Below, one piece after another: positions 1-9,872 of a stretch of DNA of 24,444 nucleotides (the stretch's first letter is position 1; every line of letters starts with the position of its first letter). Position numbers and translations under genes: made by a program. Below the pieces are notes generated by a model that saw nothing but the letters and a program-made list of their open reading frames with translations, made no database searches and was not told where the DNA came from. Origin of the DNA: CAZCAC01 sp964496575 (GTDB lineage: Bacteria > Planctomycetota > UBA1135 > GCA-002686595); assembly GCA_964496575.1 (NCBI GenBank), contig CAZCAC010000130.1, forward strand, positions 1 through 24,444, in the 5' to 3' direction.

Positions 1-39
1 GAGAAAGGCCAGGGCGGAGAGGAAGTGGAGGCAGCGCAT
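1..39 (-). CDS. N-terminal fragment of a leftward exported protein (signal peptide only)
   Basis: On the minus strand an ATG at 37-39 opens the reading frame MRCLHFLSALAFL, which runs off the left edge of the window. A basic residue followed by a hydrophobic stretch is what the start of a Sec signal peptide looks like, so the gene beyond the edge probably encodes a secreted or envelope protein. Nothing more of the product is visible, and no clear Shine-Dalgarno sequence precedes the ATG. It would be divergent from the activase gene. An accidental reading frame cannot be excluded on 13 codons. Confidence 0.45.
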   Translation of the reverse strand, partial: MRCLHFLSALAFL

Positions 40-342
40 GGCGGGACGAGGGTCACGGGTGAAGTAGGGGCCTTTGCTGGACACAGAGCCAGTCTAGCAC
101 GTCGGGGGGATATCGTGGGGGAGGGTGGGGCGGGGGAGTCGGCTCCCGTGCATCGGCCACAGGGCCCCTGCCGGGGCAGGGAACGCCACTCCGGAGACCT
201 CCACGTCTCCTGATGGAGCGGAACGACCGAGCCGCGAGTCGACTGGACGCTATCCGGCGTCGCGGTTTCCGTGAATCGTGTCCTCACGGGTGCAGCTCTT
301 TACTCTCTTCTCACGCCGCCCTCGGTATCTCCGCAATCCGGG
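40..342. other. Divergent intergenic region with a G-rich tract and a small hairpin
   Basis: This gap of about 300 bases lies between the leftward fragment and the rightward activase gene and presumably holds both promoters, although no convincing -35/-10 pair stands out. Five G-runs at 104-109, 117-121, 123-125, 127-130 and 132-136 are separated by one-base loops apart from the first, a strong G-quadruplex pattern on the plus strand. Further right, CCCTGCC at 166-172 and GGCAGGG at 175-181 form a short GC hairpin. Reading frames through this region look like high-GC noise. Confidence 0.5.
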
Positions 343-3300
343 ATGGTCGAATACCACGCCCTCGGCATCGATATCGGATCCGTCGCGATCAAGGTCGCCA
401 TCGTCCGCCCCGAGGGGACGCTGCGCGGCGTCTGGTCGCAGTCCATCCTCGGACATCCCGCGCGGACGCTCGAGAGTCTCCTGGCCGTGCTCCCCGCGCT
501 CTCGGAGGGGGCGGCCGTCCGCGTCGGGGTCACCGGCGACGGTCGCGAGCTCGTCCGCGGACCCTTCTGGTCCGAGTACGAGGTCGGAGCCCTCACCCGC
601 GCCCTCCCGCTCCTCCTTCCCGGTGCCCTCGCGGCGATCGAGATCGGTGGTCACGCGGCGCGCTTCGTGGTGCTCGAGCCGCGGACCTTTGCGCTGATCG
701 ACCACGGATCGAACCAGCAGTGTGCCGCCGGATCCGGGTCCTTCTTCGAGCAGCAGGCGGGGCGGCTCGGTCTCGACGTGGAGGCGCTCGCGCGACTCGC
801 GGCGGAGGCCCCGCGCGGCGCGACCGTGGCCGGGCGCTGCAGCGTGTTCGCCAAGTCGGACATGATCCACCTCCAGCAGAAGGGGACCCCGGTCGAGGAG
901 ATCGCCTACGGCTCCTGCCTGGCGATGGCGCGCAACTTCCTGGCGACGGTTATCCGAGGCCGGCCGATCGAGCCGCCGCTCGGTATCGTCGGTGGAGGCG
1001 CCGCGAACACGGGCCTGGTCCGCGCATTCGCGGAGGTCCTGGAGCTCGACCGGGATTCGCTGCGAGTCTCGCCTCATCCCGGAGGCGAGGGCGCGGTGGG
1101 CGCGGCGCTGGCGGCTCTCGAGCAGGACGGGCTCGACGCGATACCTCTGGCCGACGTCCTGCCGGCGCTCTCCTTCGCCGCGCCGGAGCGGCGCGGCGCG
1201 GCGCTCGCGCCCCTCCTGGTCGAGCCGAGTCCCGCGGCGCCGCTTTCGCCCAGACCGGCCAGAGGCGTGGTGGAAGCCTGGCTCGGTGTGGACGTCGGTT
1301 CGGTGAGCACCGACCTCGTCCTCCTCGGCCCCGACGGGAGGGTCCTCGAGGGGATCTACCTGCCGACCCGCGGCCGGTCGATCGAGGCGCTTCGCCAGGG
1401 GCTCGCCATCCTCCGCGAGTCTCTCGGCGAGCGGCTGCGCGTGCTCGGCGTGGCGGTCACGGGGAGCGGTCGCCACCTCGCCTCGTACCTCCTGGGCGCG
1501 GACCTGGTCAAGAACGAGATCACCTGCCAGCTGCGTGGGGCGGTCGAGATCGCTCCCGACGTCGACACGGTGTTCGAGATCGGCGGCCAGGACTCGAAGT
1601 ACATCCACGCCCGCGACGGACACATCGTGGACTTCGTGATGAACAAGGTCTGTGCCGCGGGGACCGGATCGTTCCTCGAGGAGCAGGCCGGTCACCTGGG
1701 CGTCGCGATCGTGGACGAATTCTCGCGGCTCGCGGCGGAGTCGGCCACTCCCGGCGACCTCGGCCGCCAGTGCGCCGTGTTCATGCACAGCGAGGTCGTC
1801 GCCGCGCAGCGCCGGGGCAGCTCCACACCGGATCTCTGCGCCGGGCTGGCCTACTCGGTCGCCCAGAACTACCTGGACCGCGTCGTCGCCGGGCGCCCCG
1901 TCGGTCGTTCGGTGATGTTCCAGGGTGGGGTCGCGAACAACCCGTCCGTGGTCGCTGCGTTCCGGCGCATCCTCGGAGTACCGGTCCGCGTCCACCCTCA
2001 CGCCCGGCTGTCGGGAGCGATCGGGGCGGCGCTCCTGGTGCGCGAGGCGCAACCGCCCGCGACCTCCTTTCGCGGCCTCGACGCCTGCCGCGACCAGGAT
2101 GTGAAGTCCTTCGAGTGCGAGGCCTGCGCGAACCGCTGTCAGGTGAGCCGATTCCTCGTCGATCGGGTGAAGGTCTTCTTTGGCGACGCATGCGAGCGGT
2201 ACTCCAGCCGCGTCGCCGGCTTGACCGACAACGGCGTACCCGATCTCGTCGCACGCTGGCGGGAGATCGAGACCCCGTTCCTCGCGCCGCCACCGCGACC
2301 CCGGGGGCGCATCGGCGTCCCGCGGGCGTCGACGCTGCTCGATCAGCTGCCGTTCTGGGCCCCGTTCTTCGCGCGGCTGGGGTACGAGGTCGTCCCCTCG
2401 GAGTTCAGCTCCCAGACGACGCTTCAGGCGGGACAGCGGCGGTTGCCGGCCGAGACCTGCCTGCCGATCAAGCTCGCATTCGGCCACGTGCAGGAGCTGG
2501 TCGAGGCCGGCGTCGATCGAGTCTTCTTGCCGTCGATCCTCACGCGCTCGGGGGACAACGTGCGGTTCTCGCACTCCTGCCCGTACGTCCAGGCCGTGCC
2601 GTACATGATCCAGGCGGCGCTCTCCGCGTCGTTCCTGACTCCGGAGGTCCACCTGTCGCACGGCGAGGACGCGTTCGTCGCGGGAGTGACGCCGGCGCTG
2701 CTCCCGCTGGGGGTCGAGCGGTACGAGGTCGCGGAGGCCTACCGCGAAGCGTGCGTGGCCTGGGAGGGTTTTCGCAGCGAGCTCGCCGCCGTCGGCCAGG
2801 AGGTGCTGGACGGAATCGAGCGGGCGATCGTCGTGATCGGTAAGCCGTACAATGTCCTCGATCCGTACCTCAACCTGAACCTGTTCAAGCACCTGAAGCG
2901 GCTGGGCGTGACCGCGATTCCGATGTGGTACCTGCCGATCGAGACCCAGGCGCTCGACCCGCAGTCCGATCGACTCCCCTGGCACCTGAACCGGATGATG
3001 GTCCGCGCCGTGCGCTACTGCGAGGGCGACGATCGGCTGTTCCCGATTCTCGTGTCCAACTTCGGGTGCGGGCCGGACGCCTTCACGCAGATCCACGTGG
3101 AGGAGATGCTGAACGGCCGGCCGTCGCTGGTGCTGGAGTTCGATGAGCATTGGGCGGAGGCGGGGCTGGTCACGCGTCTGGAGGCGTTCCTCGACGAGAT
3201 CGAGGCGCCTCGCGGGAAGGAGGGTGGGCGTGGCCCACAGGAACGGCGAAGGCCGCGGGTCGCGGACGACACGATGAGCGGCGCTCGCCTTTCTTTCGTC

Positions 3301-4446
3301 ATCCCGTACTTCTCCGACCACGCCTACGCCTACGCGGGCGCGCTTCAGGCCGCGGGCCACGCGGCGCGCGTCCTCCCGCCGCCGTCGGAGGAGATCCGCT
3401 CGCTGGGGGAGGCGAACACGTCGGGGAAGGAGTGCCACCCCTACAGCCTCCTGACCGGCGACCTCGTGCACCTCGCCCGAGCGCCGCGCAACGGTGACGA
3501 GGTCTTCTTCTTTCCCGGGACGACGATCCCGTGCCTGCTCCACCAGTACGGCGAGGGGCACCGCCTGCTGTTGCGGCGGATGAACGTGTCCGACCTCTCG
3601 GTGATGACGCCGGGGTGGGAGGCCCTGAAGCGACTGGTCGGGGTGGAGGTCGGTGCCCGCCTGTGGCGCGGGCTGGTGGCGGTCGACCTGTTGATCCGGA
3701 TGGTCTGCGAGACTCGTCCGTACGAGCTGGAGCCGGGCCGGACCGACGAGGTCCACGGCCGGAACATGCAGGACATCGAGACCGCCATCGCCACGGACGA
3801 GCTGTCCGCGGCCCTGACCATGGCGATCTCCCGCCTGGGGCTCGTCCCGGTCGATCGCTCGACGCCGCGCCCGGTCGTGGGGGTGGCGGGCGACATCTTC
3901 ACGCGCATCAATCCGGTGGGCAACCAGGATCTGTTCCTGTGGCTGGAGGAGCGCGGCTGTGAGGTGTGGCCCGCGCCCTTCCTCGTGGATGTCCTGGACT
4001 TCGCCCTCCGCCGCGACTGGTCGAAGGGGAGCTTCAGCGAGGCCGCGCTCCTGGGCGCGCTGATGTTGCGCAAGAACGTCGAGACCTGGCGGGTCCGCCG
4101 CATGTTCCGCGGGCAGGTCAAGCGCGGGGACGAGCCGGGCTACCAGGAGGTTCTCGACATGGCCGCGCCGTACCTTGGCGAGGAGCAGAACGAGGTCCTG
4201 GTGCTCAACGTGGCGAAGATGGTCGACTTCGCCCGCCGTGGCGCCGCGGGGATCGTCAACGCAGTCTGTTTCAACTGCATGCTGGGCACGGTTTCGGCCG
4301 CCGTCACCGGCCGGATCCGCGAGGATCACGGGGGGATCCCGATCGCGAATCTAGTCTACTCGGCGGTCGAGGGCAGCCAGCGCGAGATGCTGGAGGCGTT
4401 CCTGCACCAGGTGAACCACGGTGCCAGGACAGAATCCGCCAGATGA
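343..4446 (+). CDS. Giant acyl-CoA dehydratase activase-type protein: two BadF/HgdC-like ATPase domains plus HgdB/DUF2229-like region
   Basis: The 1367-residue product carries two ASKHA-fold activase domains. The first has the phosphate loop GIDIGS at residues 8-13 and cysteines in NQQCAAGSGSF (C127) and GRCSVF (C166). The second starts with GVDVGS at about 315 and has NKVCAAGTGSF (C437) and GRQCAVF (C477). In 2-hydroxyglutaryl-CoA dehydratase activase (HgdC), Cys127 and Cys166 bind the [4Fe-4S] cluster bridging the dimer; the exact match of the first pair supports the ATG at 343 over the GTG at 271. The rest resembles the DUF2229/HgdB-like part of large 'activase-related' proteins, with a CxxCxxxC cluster at C592/C595/C599, NFGCGPDAF around 909, and CFNC at C1309/C1312. 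The known family role is ATP-driven low-potential electron transfer to a radical dehydratase; the substrate of this fused form is unknown. No separate dehydratase subunits lie nearby. The last codons lie within a hairpin repeat. Confidence 0.9.
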   Translation: MVEYHALGIDIGSVAIKVAIVRPEGTLRGVWSQSILGHPARTLESLLAVLPALSEGAAVRVGVTGDGRELVRGPFWSEYEVGALTRALPLLLPGALAAIEIGGHAARFVVLEPRTFALIDHGSNQQCAAGSGSFFEQQAGRLGLDVEALARLAAEAPRGATVAGRCSVFAKSDMIHLQQKGTPVEEIAYGSCLAMARNFLATVIRGRPIEPPLGIVGGGAANTGLVRAFAEVLELDRDSLRVSPHPGGEGAVGAALAALEQDGLDAIPLADVLPALSFAAPERRGAALAPLLVEPSPAAPLSPRPARGVVEAWLGVDVGSVSTDLVLLGPDGRVLEGIYLPTRGRSIEALRQGLAILRESLGERLRVLGVAVTGSGRHLASYLLGADLVKNEITCQLRGAVEIAPDVDTVFEIGGQDSKYIHARDGHIVDFVMNKVCAAGTGSFLEEQAGHLGVAIVDEFSRLAAESATPGDLGRQCAVFMHSEVVAAQRRGSSTPDLCAGLAYSVAQNYLDRVVAGRPVGRSVMFQGGVANNPSVVAAFRRILGVPVRVHPHARLSGAIGAALLVREAQPPATSFRGLDACRDQDVKSFECEACANRCQVSRFLVDRVKVFFGDACERYSSRVAGLTDNGVPDLVARWREIETPFLAPPPRPRGRIGVPRASTLLDQLPFWAPFFARLGYEVVPSEFSSQTTLQAGQRRLPAETCLPIKLAFGHVQELVEAGVDRVFLPSILTRSGDNVRFSHSCPYVQAVPYMIQAALSASFLTPEVHLSHGEDAFVAGVTPALLPLGVERYEVAEAYREACVAWEGFRSELAAVGQEVLDGIERAIVVIGKPYNVLDPYLNLNLFKHLKRLGVTAIPMWYLPIETQALDPQSDRLPWHLNRMMVRAVRYCEGDDRLFPILVSNFGCGPDAFTQIHVEEMLNGRPSLVLEFDEHWAEAGLVTRLEAFLDEIEAPRGKEGGRGPQERRRPRVADDTMSGARLSFVIPYFSDHAYAYAGALQAAGHAARVLPPPSEEIRSLGEANTSGKECHPYSLLTGDLVHLARAPRNGDEVFFFPGTTIPCLLHQYGEGHRLLLRRMNVSDLSVMTPGWEALKRLVGVEVGARLWRGLVAVDLLIRMVCETRPYELEPGRTDEVHGRNMQDIETAIATDELSAALTMAISRLGLVPVDRSTPRPVVGVAGDIFTRINPVGNQDLFLWLEERGCEVWPAPFLVDVLDFALRRDWSKGSFSEAALLGALMLRKNVETWRVRRMFRGQVKRGDEPGYQEVLDMAAPYLGEEQNEVLVLNVAKMVDFARRGAAGIVNAVCFNCMLGTVSAAVTGRIREDHGGIPIANLVYSAVEGSQREMLEAFLHQVNHGARTESAR

Positions 4447-4470
4447 TGGCGGATCCTGTCCTGGCACCGT
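4418..4470. repeat. REP-like hairpin element, copy A
   Basis: Two 24-base arms (4418-4441 and 4447-4470) differ at a single position and flank the 5-base loop gatga, giving an almost perfect hairpin. The outer part of the left arm, ACGGTGCCAGG, recurs in near-identical form at 9518 and 18207 in two other hairpins, so this is a dispersed family and not only a local terminator. It fills the junction between the convergent activase and pgi genes: the left arm encodes the activase C-terminus, the loop holds its stop codon, and the right arm ends 2 bases before the pgi stop. It may act as a bidirectional terminator or mRNA 3'-end stabiliser. There is no T-run. Confidence 0.85.
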
Positions 4471-4472
4471 CC

Positions 4473-6110
4473 CTACCGCCGCTCCCGGAAGTAGTTGATC
4501 AACCCGTTGGTCGAGGCGTCATGCGACTCGACGGCGCCTTCGCCCTCCAGCTCGGGCAGGATCGCCTTGGCCAGCTGCTTGCCGAGCTCGACGCCCCACT
4601 GGTCGAAGCTGTAGATGTTCCAGAGGATCCCCTGGACGAAGATCTTGTGTTCGTAGAGGGCGATCAGCCTGCCCAGGGTCCGCGGGTCGAGCTTGTCGAA
4701 GAGGAAGGAGTTGCTCGGGCGGTTGCCGGGGAAGACCTTGTGCGGGGTGAGCTGGGCGATGCGCACCGGGTTCATGCCGAGCTCCTCCAGCTCGGCCTGT
4801 ACCTCCTTGGTCGTCTTGCCGCGCATCAACGCCTCGGTCTGCGCGAAGAAGTTCGCCAGCAGGATCGGGTGGTGGTCGCCGATCGGGTTCTGCGAGTGGA
4901 TCGGCGCGAGAAAGTCGCAAGGGACGAGGTGCGTGCCCTGGTGGATCAACTGGTAGAACGCGTGCTGCCCGTTGGTCCCCGGCTCGCCGAAGAGGATCGG
5001 GCCCGTCGTGTAGTCGGTGATCTCCCGACCGTCGCGGGTCACCCGCTTTCCGTTGCTCTCCATGTCCCCCTGCTGGAAGTACGCGGCGAAGCGGTGCAGG
5101 TACTGGTCGTAGGGGAGGATCGCGTGCGCTGCGGCGCCGAAGAAGTCCGCGTACCAGACACCGAGCAGCGCCATCGTCACCGGGATGTTCTCCTCGAAGG
5201 GCGCATGCCGGAAATGCTCGTCAACCTCGCGAGCACCCTCGAGCAGCTCCTCGAAGTGATCCATGCCGATCACGCAGGCCACCGGGAGCCCGATCGCCGA
5301 CCAGACTGAGTAGCGGCCGCCGACCCAGTCCCAGAACTCGAACATGTTCTCGGTGTCGATGCCGAACTCCGCCACCCCGGTCGCGTTGGTGCTCAGCGCG
5401 ACGAAGTGACTGGCCACCGCCGACCTGTCCTTCAACGCATCCAGCAGCCAGGCGCGCGCCGTCCGCGCGTTGGTCATCGTCTCCTGGGTGGTGAAGGTCT
5501 TCGAGGCGATGCTGAAGAGGGTCGTCTCGGGATCGAGCCGTTTCAGCGTCTCGGCGATGTGCGTGCCGTCGACGTTGGAGACGAAGTGGACCTCGAGCCC
5601 TTCCTTCCAGTAGGGACGCAGCGCCTCGCTGACCATCACCGGCCCGAGATCGGAGCCGCCGATCCCGATGTTGACGATGTCGGTGATCGCCTTGCCGGTG
5701 TGCCCGCGCCATTCGCCGCTGCGAACGCGGTCGGCGAGGGAGCGCATCTTCGCCCGCACCGCCAGGACCGCGGGGATCACATCCTCGCCGTCGACCTCGA
5801 GCTTGCCCTGCGCGCGCAGCGCGACGTGCAACACGCTGCGATTCTCCGTGCCGTTGATTCGCGCGCCGGTGAACATCCTCTCGATCTCTTCCCCGAGCTT
5901 CGCCTGGTGGGCGAGGTCGATCAGCAGCCGGCTCGTCTCCGCGGTGATCCGGTTCTTGGAGTAGTCGAAGAGCAGGTCGCCCAGCCGGATCGAGAAACTC
6001 TCGAACCTCCCCGGGTCCTCCGCGAAGAGCTCGCGCATGTGGACCGAGGCCATCTCGCTCGCGTGAGCTTCGAGCGCCTTCCAGGCAGGGGTGCGGGTGA
6101 GGGAAGTCAT
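4473..6110 (-). CDS. pgi: Glucose-6-phosphate isomerase
   Basis: This 545-residue enzyme interconverts glucose-6-phosphate and fructose-6-phosphate in cytoplasmic glycolysis and gluconeogenesis. The family signatures are all present: DWVGGRYSVWSAIGLP near residue 260, the catalytic-region segment GTNGQHAFYQLIHQGT near 375-390, and FDQWGVELGKQLA near 502. The early part (FSIRLGDLLFDYSKNRIT, then RMFTGARINGTENRSVLH) and the length match the bacterial enzyme of about 550 residues. I chose the ATG at 6108-6110 because AGGA lies 8 bases upstream and the protein then begins MTSLTRTPAWKALEAH, typical of the family; the frame stays open 44 codons further upstream with no family-like sequence. The gene is convergent with the activase gene and divergent from the DUF1080 gene. 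Confidence 0.97.
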   Translation of the reverse strand: MTSLTRTPAWKALEAHASEMASVHMRELFAEDPGRFESFSIRLGDLLFDYSKNRITAETSRLLIDLAHQAKLGEEIERMFTGARINGTENRSVLHVALRAQGKLEVDGEDVIPAVLAVRAKMRSLADRVRSGEWRGHTGKAITDIVNIGIGGSDLGPVMVSEALRPYWKEGLEVHFVSNVDGTHIAETLKRLDPETTLFSIASKTFTTQETMTNARTARAWLLDALKDRSAVASHFVALSTNATGVAEFGIDTENMFEFWDWVGGRYSVWSAIGLPVACVIGMDHFEELLEGAREVDEHFRHAPFEENIPVTMALLGVWYADFFGAAAHAILPYDQYLHRFAAYFQQGDMESNGKRVTRDGREITDYTTGPILFGEPGTNGQHAFYQLIHQGTHLVPCDFLAPIHSQNPIGDHHPILLANFFAQTEALMRGKTTKEVQAELEELGMNPVRIAQLTPHKVFPGNRPSNSFLFDKLDPRTLGRLIALYEHKIFVQGILWNIYSFDQWGVELGKQLAKAILPELEGEGAVESHDASTNGLINYFRERR

Positions 6111-6253
6111 CGCGGCATTCCTGTCGATTTGGGGGTGGTGGGGGGGTGGGCCGGGACAAGTCTCCAGGATTCGAGGGCGCGATTCCATTCTCCACGAGGA
6201 GCGATCGGCCGTCGCCGCTATCCTGACCACCTCCGGACCCAAGGATCCCGACC
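6111..6253. other. Divergent pgi/DUF1080 intergenic region with a G-rich tract
   Basis: The 143 bases between the two divergent genes contain G-runs at 6131-6135, 6140-6146, 6148-6150 and 6153-6155, which fit a G-quadruplex on the plus strand and give a C-rich leader in any pgi transcript starting upstream. AAGGA at about 6240-6244 is a well-spaced ribosome binding site for the ATG at 6254. No confident promoter is visible. Confidence 0.5.
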
Positions 6254-7063
6254 ATGCGCCATCGAATGAAGACCCTCCGCCTCGCCCTCCCCGGACTCAT
6301 CGCCCTCGCCGCCTGCTCCGCCTCCGTGGAGCCCGTGGCCCCCGAGCCCGAACCGACCGAACCGCAGTGGATCCAGCTCTTCAACGGAAAGGACCTCACC
6401 GGCTGGACTCCCAAGATCGCCGGCCACGAGCTCGGCGTGAACCACCTCGACACCTTCCGCGTCGAGGAGGGGCTCTTGAAGGTCCGCTACGACCAGTACG
6501 AGAAGTTCGAGAGCCGCTTCGGCCACCTGTTCTACGAGACGGAGTATTCCGACTACCGGTTCCGCGTCGAGTACCGCTTCGTCGGCGACCAGTGCCCCGG
6601 CGGCCCCGGCTGGGCGTTCCGCAACAGCGGCGTGATGGTTCACGGCCAGCCGGCGAAGTCGATGGGTGTCGACCAGAGCTTCCCGGTCTCGATCGAGGTG
6701 CAGCTGCTCGGCGGCAACGGCACGGACGAGCGCTCGACCGCCAACCTCTGCACGCCCGGGACCAACGTGGTGATGGAGGGCGAGCTGACGACGCGGCACT
6801 GCACCAACTCGACCTCGAAGACCTATCACGGGGACGACTGGGTGACGGTCGAGATCGAGGTGATCGGCAACGAGGTGATCAGGCACCTGATCGACGGGGA
6901 AACGGTGCTCGAGTACCAGAATCCGCAGCTCGATCCGAAGGACAAGGACGCGCAGAAGCTGGGGATCGACGGTGATCTGATGCTGCATCGAGGTTCGATC
7001 TCGCTGCAGGCGGAGAGTCATCCGCTGGATTTCCGGAAGGTGGAGCTGTTGCCGCTGGAGTAG
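6254..7063 (+). CDS. DUF1080 (3-keto-disaccharide hydrolase-like) lipoprotein
   Basis: The 269-residue product begins with a lipoprotein signal ending in the lipobox LAAC (C21), followed by a Pro/Glu-rich linker of about 17 residues. Residues 39-267 form a DUF1080 / 3-keto-disaccharide hydrolase-type beta-sandwich, recognisable from WIQLFNGKDLTGW at the start, YSDYRFRVEYRF, the GWAFRNSGVMVHGQ segment, SIEVQLLGG, the GDDWVTVEIEVIGNEVIRHLIDG strand pair and the closing SHPLDFRKVELLPLE. Relatives act on glycans or keto-sugars at the cell surface and are expanded in Planctomycetota; the substrate here cannot be read from sequence. The ATG at 6254 is preferred over the in-frame ATG at 6266 because AAGGA sits about 9 bases before it. 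The gene stands alone and is convergent with the helicase gene. Confidence 0.9.
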   Translation: MRHRMKTLRLALPGLIALAACSASVEPVAPEPEPTEPQWIQLFNGKDLTGWTPKIAGHELGVNHLDTFRVEEGLLKVRYDQYEKFESRFGHLFYETEYSDYRFRVEYRFVGDQCPGGPGWAFRNSGVMVHGQPAKSMGVDQSFPVSIEVQLLGGNGTDERSTANLCTPGTNVVMEGELTTRHCTNSTSKTYHGDDWVTVEIEVIGNEVIRHLIDGETVLEYQNPQLDPKDKDAQKLGIDGDLMLHRGSISLQAESHPLDFRKVELLPLE

Positions 7064-7078
7064 TCGGTTTGTCCGGAG

Positions 7079-7383
7079 CGGACACGGAGGATACGGAGGG
7101 CACGGTGGCTTCACACGGAGATCACTGAGGCTCGGAGCGACACAGAGGGAACAGAGATCACGGTGAGTTCGCCATGGATACGGAGACCACGGAGATCTCA
7201 GATGCAGCATGAGGTCACCATGTTCACCGTGCCCTCTGTTTCCTCCGTGTCCGAACCAATCTGAGATCTCCGTGGTCTCTGTTTCCATGGCGAACTCACC
7301 GTGATCTCTGTTCGCTCTGTGTCGCTCCGAGCCTCAGTGATCTCCGTGTGAAGCCGCCGTGATCTCCGTTCCCTCCGTGTCGG
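7079..7383. repeat. Long inverted repeat (123-bp arms) built of ACGGAG-type subrepeats
   Basis: The left arm at 7079-7201 and right arm at 7261-7383 are reverse complements with about 9 mismatches over 123 bases and no gaps, around a 59-base spacer. Each arm is made of degenerate short units such as CACGGAGATCAC and CACAGAGGGAAC. Within the spacer, 7225-7253 is an additional inverted copy of 7079-7107 with only 2 mismatches in 29, so the left end can pair with either partner. The element fills the convergent gap between the DUF1080 and helicase genes. I recall similar CACGGAG/CACAGAG repeats scattered in many environmental bacterial genomes, but know of no established function. Short reading frames across it are repeat artefacts. 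Confidence 0.92.
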
Positions 7384-7390
7384 ATCCGGG

Positions 7391-9409
<2,019 letters not shown>

Positions 9410-9517
9410 GTTGCGCGGTGGGGGAGTGAGGGAGGCGGGACTCTAGCAGTGCATCCGATCACTCTCCAGGAGCGCGAGCGTCGCCCGATCGCCCATCCGT
9501 CACAAGTCGCGTCGAGC

Positions 9518-9567
9518 ACGGTGCCAGGGCGAGATTCGTCACGTGACGGTTTTTGCCCTGGCGCCGT
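9518..9567. repeat. REP-like hairpin element, copy B
   Basis: A 50-base imperfect palindrome whose outer arms are ACGGTGCCAGGGC and GCCCTGGCGCCGT and whose centre is the perfect palindrome CGTCACGTGACG (9537-9548). The left arm is nearly identical to that of copy C at 18207 and shares the outer 11 bases with copy A at 4418. It lies in the divergent region between the helicase and TM2 genes. Confidence 0.85.
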
Positions 9568-9582
9568 ACTCCACCCTATACT
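9553..9582 (+). promoter_or_regulatory. Possible sigma-70-type promoter for the TM2 gene
   Basis: TATACT at 9577-9582 matches five of six bases of the -10 consensus, and TTGCCC at 9553-9558 matches four of six of the -35 box, with 18-base spacing. The -35 half lies in the right arm of REP-like copy B. The TM2 start is 48 bases downstream. This is pattern matching only; housekeeping promoter consensus is not established for this organism. Confidence 0.3.
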
Positions 9583-9629
9583 CGGACGCCCCCTCCTCTT
9601 CGTCCGGCGATCAGCTCTTCTCGCACTCC

Positions 9630-9872
9630 ATGAACGATTCGTCCCTCTCCAGTCGCTCGCGCCTCGTGGCCCTCCTGCTCTGCTGGTTCCTCGGTGTCTT
9701 CGGGGTCCACCGGTTCTACGTCGGCAAGGTGGGCACGGGCGTCCTGATGCTCCTGACCCTCGGGGGCCTCGGTATCTGGGTCCTGATCGACCTCATCCTG
9801 ATCCTCGTGGGAGTCTCCACCGACAAGGAGGGCCGGCGAGTCTTCGTCTGGTTCGAGAAGGGCTCCGTCTGA
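9630..9872 (+). CDS. Small TM2-domain membrane protein
   Basis: The 80-residue product is a complete TM2 domain: a first hydrophobic helix LVALLLCWFLGVFGVHRFYVGK, the family hallmark FGVHRFY-x-GK, a short turn, and a second helix GVLMLLTLGGLGIWVLIDLILIL, followed by a charged tail. TM2 proteins are integral inner-membrane proteins of unknown molecular role. The ATG at 9630 gives a start just ahead of the first helix; a longer GTG start at 9543 would lie inside REP-like copy B and is rejected. The last 157 bases overlap, antisense, the open end of the metallopeptidase gene on the other strand. Confidence 0.88.
   Translation: MNDSSLSSRSRLVALLLCWFLGVFGVHRFYVGKVGTGVLMLLTLGGLGIWVLIDLILILVGVSTDKEGRRVFVWFEKGSV

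Larger units (their letters stand above)
9410..9629. other. Divergent helicase/TM2 intergenic region
   Basis: This 220-base gap holds a G-rich plus-strand tract at 9417-9439 (three runs of three or more G), i.e. a C-rich leader for the helicase, then REP-like copy B at 9518-9567 and a possible promoter for the TM2 gene that overlaps the repeat. A GTG inside the repeat would extend the TM2 frame by 29 codons but reads as non-protein sequence. Nothing else is apparent. Confidence 0.5.

Noticed and set aside
25..213. Short plus-strand frame at the left edge
   Set aside because: It covers the G-quadruplex tract, has no ribosome binding site, and its Gly/Arg-rich translation is not protein-like.
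213..2843. 876-codon plus-strand frame overlapping the activase gene
   Set aside because: Arg/Pro/Gly-rich low-complexity translation in another frame of the activase gene; no domain.
250..4329. Uninterrupted 1359-codon minus-strand frame opposite the activase gene
   Set aside because: It is the antisense of a well-conserved gene, is rich in Arg, Asp and His as expected of a high-GC shadow, and shows no family motif.
7079..7383. CRISPR-like array
   Set aside because: The short units are degenerate, irregularly spaced and arranged as a palindrome; there are no regular repeats and spacers and no cas genes.
9543..9629. GTG start extending the TM2 protein by 29 residues
   Set aside because: The GTG is in the centre of REP-like copy B and the added residues are not TM2-like; the ATG at 9630 directly precedes the first helix.
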